NCBI GenBank assembly: GCA_002328825.1
Contig: DCWI01000096.1
Coordinates: 1 to 15,898, forward strand
DNA from: Nitrospiraceae bacterium UBA2166
GTDB lineage: Bacteria; Nitrospirota; Nitrospiria; Nitrospirales; UBA2166
Direction of reading: 5' to 3'
Length of the DNA stretch: 15,898 nucleotides
Under the pieces are notes generated by a model. The model was given only the letters and a program-made list of their open reading frames with translations, was not told the origin of the DNA and made no database searches. Position 1 is the stretch's first letter. The number at the start of each line of letters is the position of its first letter. Position numbers and translations under genes: made by a program. This document shows positions 8,157 to 15,898 of the stretch, piece after piece.

Positions 8157-11000
8157 ATGGCAATAAAACCTGTAACCAACCCCGAACTTGATGTCGAGCC
8201 TGTCGAGTTAATAATTGACGGAGAGACGGTACATGCCAAACCAGGCATATCACTCTATGATGTCATTTCGAAACGAGGCAAGAAGATCGCAGCTATGTGC
8301 TACCACTACACCTTCGACCCGTTTGGATCATGTGGGGTCTGTCTAGTTACGGTCGAAGGGAAAAAAGCTCCAGTTCGTTCCTGTACGGCTAAAGTACAAG
8401 CTGGCATGGTTGTAACGACAGAAACACCTGATTTGTTTGAAGCTCGTAAAAAAGCCGTTTCTAAGCATCTTTCGACACATCCCCTCGATTGCCCCGTGTG
8501 CGACGCTGACGGACGATGTGAACTTCAAGACATGGCTTTTCGCCACGAGATTACGAATCTGATTGACGTCAAACGAAAGGTTATTCCAGAAGACACGCGT
8601 GGTCTCGCACTCGATTTTAATATGGAACGCTGCATTGTGTGTGGCGAATGCATCAACATCTGTGAAGATGTTCAAATGATTAATCCGCTAAAAAACGAGA
8701 AAGGAAAATTCAAAACAGGGGCTCTACAGTTTCTCAAGAAGGATGGAGCTCAGCAGGTCGTAGCTAAAGGCGACATACCACTGTATTGTGAGTTTTGCGG
8801 AGACTGTTTGGCTGTGTGTCCAGTTGGTGCAATCACCAACAAGTTTGCAAAGTATGTCTATAAGCCATGGCAACTAAAAACAACCACGACAACATGCGCG
8901 TACTGTGCAGATGGCTGTGAGATTTTTCTTGACACTAAAGACGAGAAGATAGTTCGTATACGCTCTGCACTTTCCTGGAAAAACAAGTGGGGGGATCGCG
9001 AAACAACTGCACAAGGGCATGGAGGAATTTGCGCGCGCGGTCGCTTTGGGTTTCACTATGTCGATCATACCTCACGATTGAAACAACCTCTTGTTCGACG
9101 TTCTTCGCAAGGAACTCACACCCATGTCCCAACCCCATGGATAGATGCAATCGACGAAACCATTGAAAAGCTTCAGGCCATCAAATCCAAGCACGGAGGA
9201 CAAGCGATTGCCGGACTGATCACCTCACATTGCACGAATGAAGACCTCTATGTATTCCAACGTCTTATGAGAGGCGCGCTAGGTACAAACAATATCGATA
9301 GCAGTGCTCGTTATGGGTATATGAATTTTGTTCGTGCCATGCGCGATGCCACAGGACTAAGCCACTCGATGAATTCATTCGAGGAAATAACCAAAGCAAA
9401 AGCAATTCTTCTCATAGGCTCAAATATTACGGAAACGCACCCGATTACAGGGTTGCGTATCAAGGAAGCAATACGCGTCTACAAATCAAATGTTATTATT
9501 GCAAACCCAAGAACAACACCTCTCGCCAAGTTAGAGTTTGATAATGTCCATCATCTCCAACTACGCCCAGAAACAGAAAGATGGCTTGTCATTGGCTTAG
9601 TTAAAGCACTAATCGAACATGATATTTTTGACAAAACCGCTACTGATGGATACCCCAAGGCACTGGAGGCAATCAAAGCCGCATTAGAAAAGATCGACTT
9701 AGAAGCGATTGCAGTGAAAACAAATATTGCCGTTGATACAATTGTTGATACCGCAACAATCCTCGCACAATCACCACGAACTGTAATCCTATGTGCAGAG
9801 GATATTAGTATGCGTGCAGGTGGTTATACCAACATGCTTAACCTTATCGATCTGGCCTGGTTGACCGGTGCACTAAGAAAGCCTGGATCCGGCATTAACT
9901 GTCTTCCAGAGGAGGCGAATGAACAAGGTGCCATCGACATGGGGGTCGCGCCAGAACTGCTTCCAGGGCAAGTTTCGTTCAGCGATGCTGAAGCACGAAC
10001 ACGATTCGCTACTGCATGGAAAAGCGAACTCCCCCCTGCCAACGCCGGCGCACATCTGATGGACATTTTTGATCAATGTCGGACCGGTCAGATTAAAGCA
10101 TTATATATCGTAGGAGAAAACCCGCTTGCAACATTGCCCTCTTCATCAAAGGTAAGAGAAGCTTTGGAGAACGTCGAGTTTTTGATTTGCCAAGAACTAT
10201 TCATGACAGAAACTGCGGAGTTGGCTCACGTCGTCTTTCCTGCATGCTCATATGCCGAGAAAGTTGGATCGATGACAAACTTCTGGGGGCGCATCGGCCC
10301 CTTAGACGAAGCGCTCCAACCAAAAGAAGACTCGCGTCCTGATTGGGAAATCTTCGCCGTAATTGCACACAGCTTGGGGCACCCAATGGGCTATGAAGGA
10401 CCTCAGGATATTCTTCACGATATCGGAAGCCTTATTCCTGGTTATTTTTCGAAAGAACGAAAAGAAAAAACTACACCCAGCCTTTTGCCGTACCTGCAAA
10501 ATGAATATACTTCAACCGTCAGTGCAAGATATCAAAATCCTCAAAAGTCACTAGCAAAGACATCACCAATACTTATGCTGGGCCAGATTATTTACCACTC
10601 AGGAAAAATTTCACCACGCTCGTCCGCCCTATTAACCATGTATCCCAATCATGGCAGTCTCTATCTCAGCCAGGACGATATCACGTCACTTGGATTAAGT
10701 GAGACCGACAGAGTAAAAATTAGTTCAGATACTGGATGCATTGAGATGCCTTTTCGGGTTGATGACTCACTACCCTCAGGACTCACTTTTTTCCCCGAGC
10801 ATTTTTCTGACCCTTTACTCAAAGACTTGATTGTCTGTGCGACAGATACAATCACTGGTGTTCCCTCATTCAAAACAGGACACGTCATGTTAGAAAAACA
10901 GTCCGAGCCACAACAAGCCACCATACATGAGATGCATGCACCAAAAAGTGATTCGCCAACCCCTGAGATACCCGAAGCTCCCCATAAAGACGCAAGATGA
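8157..11000 (+). CDS. nuoG: NADH-quinone oxidoreductase subunit G (NuoG), with an extra Fe-S motif
   Basis: The large Fe-S subunit of the peripheral arm, 947 residues from the ATG at 8157. In-frame codons at 8091 (TTG) and 8103 (ATG) would add a non-homologous-looking leader. Cluster ligands in order: [2Fe-2S] Cys48/59/62/76; [4Fe-4S] His108/Cys112/115/121; Cys159/162/165/169; Cys211/214/217/221; and N7-type Cys247/250/254/292. E. coli NuoG has only one cluster where this protein has two complete CxxCxxCxxxC sets, so one extra [4Fe-4S] is predicted, as in [FeFe]-hydrogenase and NAD-linked formate dehydrogenase subunits. Residues from about 300 form the molybdopterin-oxidoreductase-like domain, with a dinucleotide-binding-like region after about 800. 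In complex I that domain carries no molybdenum. The stop overlaps the nuoI start (ATGA). Confidence 0.95.
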   Translation: MAIKPVTNPELDVEPVELIIDGETVHAKPGISLYDVISKRGKKIAAMCYHYTFDPFGSCGVCLVTVEGKKAPVRSCTAKVQAGMVVTTETPDLFEARKKAVSKHLSTHPLDCPVCDADGRCELQDMAFRHEITNLIDVKRKVIPEDTRGLALDFNMERCIVCGECINICEDVQMINPLKNEKGKFKTGALQFLKKDGAQQVVAKGDIPLYCEFCGDCLAVCPVGAITNKFAKYVYKPWQLKTTTTTCAYCADGCEIFLDTKDEKIVRIRSALSWKNKWGDRETTAQGHGGICARGRFGFHYVDHTSRLKQPLVRRSSQGTHTHVPTPWIDAIDETIEKLQAIKSKHGGQAIAGLITSHCTNEDLYVFQRLMRGALGTNNIDSSARYGYMNFVRAMRDATGLSHSMNSFEEITKAKAILLIGSNITETHPITGLRIKEAIRVYKSNVIIANPRTTPLAKLEFDNVHHLQLRPETERWLVIGLVKALIEHDIFDKTATDGYPKALEAIKAALEKIDLEAIAVKTNIAVDTIVDTATILAQSPRTVILCAEDISMRAGGYTNMLNLIDLAWLTGALRKPGSGINCLPEEANEQGAIDMGVAPELLPGQVSFSDAEARTRFATAWKSELPPANAGAHLMDIFDQCRTGQIKALYIVGENPLATLPSSSKVREALENVEFLICQELFMTETAELAHVVFPACSYAEKVGSMTNFWGRIGPLDEALQPKEDSRPDWEIFAVIAHSLGHPMGYEGPQDILHDIGSLIPGYFSKERKEKTTPSLLPYLQNEYTSTVSARYQNPQKSLAKTSPILMLGQIIYHSGKISPRSSALLTMYPNHGSLYLSQDDITSLGLSETDRVKISSDTGCIEMPFRVDDSLPSGLTFFPEHFSDPLLKDLIVCATDTITGVPSFKTGHVMLEKQSEPQQATIHEMHAPKSDSPTPEIPEAPHKDAR

Positions 11001-11755
11001 AAAACTCCACTCGAGAAAGACCCGTAAAGAAATTTTTTGATGCAGTTTTGTTTCGAGAAATCTGGACTGCAATGAAAGTCCCATTCAAACACATGTTTGC
11101 AAGAACAGTGACCTTTCAATACCCGCGGGAGAAACGAATTATTCCTGATGCCCATCGTGGGGCCCTTGGTTTGCTACGATATGATAAAGGTGAGGGAAAG
11201 ATCGGTGAAGAACGGTGTGTTGGATGTGATTTGTGTGAAGCGGCTTGTCCATCACACTGCATAAAGGTTGTGAGCGAGGCTGCGGGTCCTAATACACCAA
11301 ATCCATTGCTTCGCCATGCGACAGAATTCTATATTGACATTTCAAAGTGCGTGTTTTGCGGCTATTGCGTTGAAGCTTGTCCCGTTAATGCCCTTGCGAT
11401 GACGAAAGAATACGAATATTCAACGACAAATAAACGAGCTCTCATCTTTAACAAAAAGAAGCTCTATGAGATTGGAGAACGTTTCCTTGAGGATTCCAAA
11501 AAATATCTCGTCTCTCATAATCAAGAAGTCGACAACGAAATGTGGGGTCGATATCGCTATCGCTTCCCATCTCCCACCGTTGAAGCACAGTCCCCATACC
11601 AAACTTTAACTCCTCAGAGTGAAAATGCTCCCGCTACCACAGACACGACGCTTAACTCAGAATCTCACCCCAAGACGCTTAGCACAGATTCGCCCGATGT
11701 TTTATCACAACCAACCTTAGAGTCCATCGCCACTTCACAAGAATCAAAGGCCTAA
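10997..11755 (+). CDS. nuoI: NADH-quinone oxidoreductase subunit I (NuoI), long C-terminal tail
   Basis: An 8Fe ferredoxin-like subunit carrying clusters N6a and N6b between NuoG and NuoB. The two motifs are CVGCDLCEAACP (Cys74/77/80/84) and CVFCGYCVEACP (Cys118/121/124/128). It has 252 residues against roughly 160-180 in common NuoI. The excess is a tail from about residue 190 rich in Ser, Thr, Pro and Gln, probably disordered. It overlaps nuoG by 4 bp (ATGA), so nuoH, which usually lies between G and I, is absent here. A 13-bp gap follows before nuoJ. Confidence 0.95.
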   Translation: MKNSTRERPVKKFFDAVLFREIWTAMKVPFKHMFARTVTFQYPREKRIIPDAHRGALGLLRYDKGEGKIGEERCVGCDLCEAACPSHCIKVVSEAAGPNTPNPLLRHATEFYIDISKCVFCGYCVEACPVNALAMTKEYEYSTTNKRALIFNKKKLYEIGERFLEDSKKYLVSHNQEVDNEMWGRYRYRFPSPTVEAQSPYQTLTPQSENAPATTDTTLNSESHPKTLSTDSPDVLSQPTLESIATSQESKA

Positions 11756-11768
11756 CAACAAGTCGAAA

Positions 11769-12299
11769 ATGACCACATTCTTCTTTTTCTACCTTTCGCT
11801 AGTAAGTATTATTTCTGGAATATTGACCATTGCACTCAGAAATCCAGTGCACTGTGGACTCGCACTGCTTACCCTCCTGCTCCACGTTGCTGGATTCTTT
11901 ATTCTGTTGAACTCAGAGTTTCTTGCAATGGTTCAGATCATCGTCTATGCCGGAGCCATTCTTGTGCTCTATCTCTTTGTACTCATGCTACTTAACTTGA
12001 AAACAGAGGAACGGGTTTTTCATCAACGCACTGCAATGATCTCATTTGTCACAGCCAGTATTGGGGGCATTTTTTTGATGGTACTTTTGAGAAGCCCATT
12101 TGCAAGTCTCAGCGGGAACGCAACCCAAGAAGCAATTGGTTTTGTGGGGCATACAAAAGCGATAGGAATTACAATATTTAACGACTTTTTGCTTCAATTT
12201 GAAATCATTGCAGTGTTTTTGCTCGGAGCAATTATCGGAGCTATCGTCTTAGCCAAAACACCACTTACTCAACAAAACGATTCTTCAGACAAAACATGA
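11769..12299 (+). CDS. nuoJ: NADH-quinone oxidoreductase subunit J (NuoJ)
   Basis: A membrane subunit of complex I near the junction with the peripheral arm. It has 176 residues and five predicted transmembrane segments. The hallmark of the third helix is present: MVQIIVYAGAILVLYLFVLM (about 54-73), with the conserved tyrosine and the glycine that allows its pi-bulge. Segments at about 2-22, 28-48, 88-108 and 140-161 make up the rest. No good Shine-Dalgarno site precedes the ATG at 11769, so coupling to nuoI is likely. Its stop overlaps the nuoK start by 4 bp. Confidence 0.95.
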   Translation: MTTFFFFYLSLVSIISGILTIALRNPVHCGLALLTLLLHVAGFFILLNSEFLAMVQIIVYAGAILVLYLFVLMLLNLKTEERVFHQRTAMISFVTASIGGIFLMVLLRSPFASLSGNATQEAIGFVGHTKAIGITIFNDFLLQFEIIAVFLLGAIIGAIVLAKTPLTQQNDSSDKT

Positions 12300-12598
12300 T
12301 ACCTTTATCCTATTACGTAGCAGTTGCCACAACATTGTTTGTGATTGGGCTTGTCGGTGTTCTCATTCGACGAAACTTTATCATCGTCTTCATGTCCATT
12401 GAGGTTATGTTGAATGCTGCAAATATTAACCTCGTAGCATTTGCCTCCTACTTCGATGCTCTGGACGGGCAAATAGCAGCAATCTTTGTCATTGCCATTG
12501 CTGCAGGAGAAGCAGCTATAGGACTGGCCATCATTATCGTCGTTTTCCGCCGAAAAATAGCAACAAACGTTGACCAATTGAATTTGTTGAAATGGTAA
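12296..12598 (+). CDS. nuoK: NADH-quinone oxidoreductase subunit K (NuoK)
   Basis: A small membrane subunit homologous to MrpC that contributes a proton channel. It has exactly 100 residues and three transmembrane segments. The two buried glutamates needed for pumping, Glu36 (FMSIEVMLNAANIN) and Glu72 (IAAGEAAIGLAI), fall at the E. coli positions. ATGA overlap with nuoJ. It is followed after 26 bp not by a typical nuoL but by an MrpD-type subunit. Confidence 0.97.
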   Translation: MIPLSYYVAVATTLFVIGLVGVLIRRNFIIVFMSIEVMLNAANINLVAFASYFDALDGQIAAIFVIAIAAGEAAIGLAIIIVVFRRKIATNVDQLNLLKW

Positions 12599-12624
12599 AA
12601 GTCATAGATCAGAGCTAACACTGC

Positions 12625-14097
12625 ATGGAACCCATTATCTCCATAAAACCGCTTCTTGCTATCGGAATATCTACGATCGCTGCGTTACTGATTGTGTACG
12701 CTCGGCATAACCCTAATCTCAGGGAGTCGTTCTCTATCGGTGCCGGCATCATTAAGTTGCTGATTGTTCTGTCGATGGCGCCTGTGGTGTTGGATGGGGG
12801 AGTGATTGAATTTACGCTAGTGACGCTGTTGCCTGGAATCAGTGTTAGTTTTCGCGTGGATGCGTTGGGGCTACTTTTTGCCACCACCGCGTCGTTTTTA
12901 TGGATATTGGCGACTATCTATTCGATCGGTTATATGCGCAGTCTCAACGAGCACGCGCAAACACGATTTTATGCCTGTTTTGCTGTTGCACTTTCCTCAA
13001 CCATAGGAATTGCGTTTGCCTCCAATCTTTTTACGCTCTTTCTGTTCTACGAAATTCTCAGCCTCTCTACTTATCCGCTGGTCATGCACAAACAAACCAC
13101 GGAAGCTTGGAAAGGCGGGAAGATGTACGTCATCTATTTGGTCGGAGCGTCAAAAAGCTTCTTTCTTGCTGCCATGATTCTGACCTACCTGCTCACCGGG
13201 ACGCTAGATTTCTCCCGAGGTGGGATGTTCGGGGGGATCGATGCACCTACGATGCTCACTGCTATCTACATACTGTACATTGCGGGACTAGCCAAAGCCG
13301 CGATTATGCCTTTCCATAGTTGGTTGCCGGCGGCGATGGTTGCGCCCACCCCAGTGAGCGCACTCTTGCATGCTGTTGCTGTCGTCAAAGTAGGGGTTTT
13401 TTCCATATTGCGCATCATTCTCGATGTTTTTGGAGTGGACCTCATGCAGCAATTGTATCTTGGGATTGGAACAGCCATTGTCGCATCAGTGACACTCTTA
13501 TGGGCGTCGACCTATGCCTTGGCTCAAGACAATCTCAAAATTCGACTTGCGTATTCCACTGTCAGTCAACTCTCGTACGTAGTTTTGGGTGCAGCACTTC
13601 TTACGCCTGCGGCTATGGCTGGGGGAATAATCCATGTGGCCAACCATGCCTTTTCGAAAATCACTCTCTTTTTCTGTGCTGGAGCGATCTATGTGGCCGC
13701 ACATAAAACATTGATAAGCGAACTCAGTGGTTTGGCAAAAAAAATGCCCTACACGATGGCCGCCTTTACCATTGGTTCACTCAGTATGATTGGGGTGCCG
13801 CTATTTGCTGGTTTTGTGACGAAATGGAACATTGCATTGGGGGCTATTGCAGCTCAGCAACTTATCTTTGTCGGTGTCCTGCTCCTCAGCACCGTGTTGA
13901 ATGCCAGCTATTTTCTCCCCATTGTGTACAAGGCTTATTTTGAGACCGCCCCCCCCACAAAAGAGGATGAGCGCATTCAGGAAGCATCCCCGGCAATGGT
14001 GGTTCCGATTGTAATTACCGCAGCGGGTACCATTGCGTTTGGCATCTACCCGGACTATTTCATGCGATTGATCACTCTCACATTGGGATCAGGATAG
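12625..14097 (+). CDS. MrpD/NuoL-type proton antiporter-like subunit
   Basis: A membrane protein of the family shared by NuoL/M/N and Mrp antiporter subunits, 490 residues with about 14 transmembrane helices. Proton-path residues are all present: Glu143 in LFYEILSLSTYPL, Lys224 in AGLAKAAIMPFHSWLP, Lys255 in AVAVVKVGVF, Lys345 in NHAFSKITLFF and Lys400 in FAGFVTKW. The last is Lys, as in NuoL, NuoN and MrpD, rather than Glu as in NuoM. It lacks the long lateral helix extension of canonical NuoL (over 600 residues). It most resembles monovalent-cation/H+ antiporter subunit D and, placed 26 bp after nuoK, probably serves as a pump of the same complex. A separate Mrp-like antiporter is the alternative. 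Which pump position it fills cannot be told from sequence alone. Confidence 0.9.
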   Translation: MEPIISIKPLLAIGISTIAALLIVYARHNPNLRESFSIGAGIIKLLIVLSMAPVVLDGGVIEFTLVTLLPGISVSFRVDALGLLFATTASFLWILATIYSIGYMRSLNEHAQTRFYACFAVALSSTIGIAFASNLFTLFLFYEILSLSTYPLVMHKQTTEAWKGGKMYVIYLVGASKSFFLAAMILTYLLTGTLDFSRGGMFGGIDAPTMLTAIYILYIAGLAKAAIMPFHSWLPAAMVAPTPVSALLHAVAVVKVGVFSILRIILDVFGVDLMQQLYLGIGTAIVASVTLLWASTYALAQDNLKIRLAYSTVSQLSYVVLGAALLTPAAMAGGIIHVANHAFSKITLFFCAGAIYVAAHKTLISELSGLAKKMPYTMAAFTIGSLSMIGVPLFAGFVTKWNIALGAIAAQQLIFVGVLLLSTVLNASYFLPIVYKAYFETAPPTKEDERIQEASPAMVVPIVITAAGTIAFGIYPDYFMRLITLTLGSG

Positions 14098-14107
14098 GTA
14101 GAGGGGG

Positions 14108-14353
14108 ATGAAACTTAGTTTTCAGTGGGTTGAGAAAGCGGGAATGCTAACACGGATGTGGAAATTTTTCGTTGGAGTCTCCGTGTTCTTAGTTGCCATT
14201 GATTTTGTGATTCCGCACGAGCATACCTATCTCATTTTCGAGACGATACCAGGGTTTAGTGCAGTGTACGGGTTTGTAGCCTGTACTGCATTGGTAGTGT
14301 TTGCAAAGGTCCTTCGGAAAATATGCAAGCGAGACATGAAGTATTATGACTAG
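14108..14353 (+). CDS. Small two-helix membrane protein of the antiporter module
   Basis: An 81-residue protein with two predicted transmembrane helices (about 19-37 and 50-70) joined by a loop with a PHEH motif and IPGFSAVYGF. The tail is short and basic and ends KYYD. The ATG at 14108 follows a purine-rich GAGGGGG with very short spacing; ATGs at residues 13 and 17 are alternatives. It starts 10 bp after one antiporter subunit and overlaps the next by 8 bp. From memory, similar small proteins with an IPGF..YGF segment accompany MrpD-like genes in other bacteria. No function is known to me; an accessory or assembly subunit of the pump is an inference from position. Confidence 0.8.
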   Translation: MKLSFQWVEKAGMLTRMWKFFVGVSVFLVAIDFVIPHEHTYLIFETIPGFSAVYGFVACTALVVFAKVLRKICKRDMKYYD

Positions 14354-15898
14354 CGGCGTTCCTCCAGTTTTGATTTTTTTGCTTGGCGCGATCCTCATCC
14401 CTGCTCTCAAGGGACGCGCTAAAACAGGTCTGCTTCTAGGTATTCCAATCGTTGCGTTTTTCAACCTCCTGCTATTACCGGATGGAGCTTCGTGGACCTA
14501 TAGCTTCCTCGGCACCCAACTTATCTTTGCCCAAGTTGACAAACTGAGTCTTTGTTTCGGCTATATCTTTTGTATCGCGGCATTTGCCGGCATGCTCTTT
14601 GGGTTACAGGAGCGCGATGATCGTCAGTACGTGACGATGTTTGTATATGCGGGGAGCTCAATTGGTGCGGTGTTCGCGGGTGATTATCTTACCCTTTTCC
14701 TGTTCTGGGAATTGATGACTTTTGCTGCCGCCGTGTTGATTTGGGCCGGCAACACCGAAGCTGCGGGAAAAGCGGGGATGCATTATCTGCTTGTCCATGT
14801 GTTCGGTGGATTTTGTCTTTTGGCAGGAATTGTCATCCAGACTTCCCAGACAGGTTCAACTGAATTTGGGTACCTTGGCCTCGACGGTCTTGGCTCCGCA
14901 CTGATTTTTCTGGCATTTATCATTAACGCGGCGATTCCTCCTTTGCATGCTTGGCTTACAGATTCTTATCCGGAATCGACCATCACTGGCACCGTGTTTT
15001 TGACCGCCTATACCACCAAAACGGCGGTCTACGTCTTGGCCCGTGCTTTTCCCGGTGAAGAAATCTTGATTTACCTTGGGGCATTCATGACGGTGTATCC
15101 CATTTTTTATGCGGTGATTGAAAATGACGCTAGACGAGTGCTGGCTTACAGCATGGTGAATCAGGTTGGATTTATGGTCACTGGCATTGGCATTGGCACT
15201 GCACTCGCCTTGAATGGCGCCGTCTCCCATGCGTTCAATGATATTTTGTTTAAGTCATTGCTCATGATGTCGGTGGGAGCCGTGATGTATGTAACCGGGA
15301 AAAGTCTTTGTACTGATCTTGGGGGACTGTACAGGACCATGCCGATTACGACGGTCTTCTGTATAGTTGGAGCGGCCTCTATTTCCGCCTTCCCGCTTTT
15401 TAGCGGTTTTGTCAGCAAATCCATGGTGATTTCCGCCGCCGCCGAAGGCGGGATGTCGGTCGTCTGGTTCATGTTGCTCTTTGCATCTGCCGGAGTCTTC
15501 CATCACGCAGGCATCAAGATTCCGTATTTTGTTTTCTTTGCGCACGATTCCGGTATCCGCGCTAAAGAACCTCCACTAAATATGTTGTTGGCCATGGGAT
15601 TTGTTGCGTTCTTGTGTATTCTCATTGGGACGGTTCCGGAACTGCTGTACAGCATTTTGCCGTTTCCGGTGGAATACCATCCGTATACGGCCTCTCACGT
15701 GGTCAGTCAGTTGCAACTCCTGTTTTTCTCTGCCCTTGCGTTCATTTATCTAATAGTGAATGGGCACTATCCTCCGGAACAAGTTGGACTCAATCTTGAT
15801 ACGGACTGGATCTATCGCAAGGCCGCAAAACTGTACAGTTGGCTGGCTGAAAAACCTGTCGTTGCCACGGAAAATATGATTAGCAATGCATATCAAAC
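14346..15898 (+). CDS. Divergent MrpD-like antiporter subunit, 3' end beyond window
   Basis: From the ATG at 14346, inside the end of the preceding gene, the frame stays open for 517 codons to the window edge. Many transmembrane helices are predicted. Family motifs: Glu122 in FLFWELMTF, PPLHAWLTDSYPE at 198-210, Lys225 in TAYTTKTAVYV, AYSMVNQVGFMV, Lys303 in FNDILFKSLL and Lys358 in FSGFVSKSM. Where the family usually has lysine seven residues before the PxHxW histidine, this protein has Asn194. The C-terminal NLDTDWIYRK element is, as I recall, typical of a subgroup of subunit-D-like proteins. It differs strongly from the antiporter subunit at 12625, so it is not a recent duplicate. It probably forms part of the same membrane arm. 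Confidence 0.88.
   Translation, partial: MTSGVPPVLIFLLGAILIPALKGRAKTGLLLGIPIVAFFNLLLLPDGASWTYSFLGTQLIFAQVDKLSLCFGYIFCIAAFAGMLFGLQERDDRQYVTMFVYAGSSIGAVFAGDYLTLFLFWELMTFAAAVLIWAGNTEAAGKAGMHYLLVHVFGGFCLLAGIVIQTSQTGSTEFGYLGLDGLGSALIFLAFIINAAIPPLHAWLTDSYPESTITGTVFLTAYTTKTAVYVLARAFPGEEILIYLGAFMTVYPIFYAVIENDARRVLAYSMVNQVGFMVTGIGIGTALALNGAVSHAFNDILFKSLLMMSVGAVMYVTGKSLCTDLGGLYRTMPITTVFCIVGAASISAFPLFSGFVSKSMVISAAAEGGMSVVWFMLLFASAGVFHHAGIKIPYFVFFAHDSGIRAKEPPLNMLLAMGFVAFLCILIGTVPELLYSILPFPVEYHPYTASHVVSQLQLLFFSALAFIYLIVNGHYPPEQVGLNLDTDWIYRKAAKLYSWLAEKPVVATENMISNAYQ

Noticed and set aside
12900..13319. A 139-codon open frame on the plus strand inside the first antiporter gene
   Set aside because: It is a frame-shifted shadow of a clearly conserved gene; the product is a jumble with no helices.
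15181..15200. Short tandem repeat of GGCATT
   Set aside because: It encodes the Gly-Ile-Gly-Ile-Gly helix segment of the antiporter subunit and is explained by coding.
1..15898. CRISPR arrays, tRNA or rRNA genes, insertion sequences, attachment sites
   Set aside because: No regularly spaced repeats, cloverleaf-like segments, transposase frames or terminal inverted repeats were seen.

Overview
The window looks like chromosomal DNA of a Gram-negative, respiring bacterium of moderate GC content (roughly mid to high 40s per cent by eye). The main evidence is a complex I (nuo) locus of unusual make-up, followed by MrpD-type antiporter subunits, with a housekeeping block (priA, groES, groEL) on the other strand. 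Complex I homologues with extra antiporter subunits and no NADH-oxidising subunits are known from Nitrospirota-type lithoautotrophs, among others. That lineage is my best guess, but it rests on gene content and recollection only, not on a search.

Layout. Positions 1-3274, minus strand: the N-terminal part of groEL (cut by the window edge), complete groES, and priA. They are read in the order priA, groES, groEL. The PriA protein has lost its Walker A P-loop and its motif VI arginine fingers, so it is probably a pseudohelicase. Positions 3460-4867, plus strand: nuoA, nuoB and nuoC, tightly packed. Positions 4985-6565, minus strand: a gene for a B12-binding-domain radical SAM protein that interrupts the nuo locus and has its own extended -10 promoter. 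Positions 6777-12598, plus strand: nuoD, nuoG, nuoI, nuoJ and nuoK. Positions 12625-15898, plus strand: an MrpD/NuoL-like antiporter subunit, an 81-residue membrane protein, and a second, divergent MrpD-like subunit that runs off the end. This last gene is easily missed because it has no stop codon in the window.

How the genes work together. NuoB, C, D and I form the quinone-reducing connecting arm. NuoG carries the distal Fe-S chain. NuoA, J and K and the antiporter-like proteins form the ion-pumping membrane arm. nuoE and nuoF (the FMN/NADH module) are absent from the run, and nuoH is missing from its usual place between nuoG and nuoI, whose reading frames overlap by 4 bp. NuoG has cysteine motifs for one more [4Fe-4S] cluster than E. 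coli NuoG, resembling hydrogenase and formate dehydrogenase subunits. Together these suggest a complex I that does not take electrons from NADH by the usual route and may have a modified membrane arm, for example one exchanging electrons between quinone and a low-potential carrier such as ferredoxin. nuoH and further antiporter subunits may lie just beyond the right edge.
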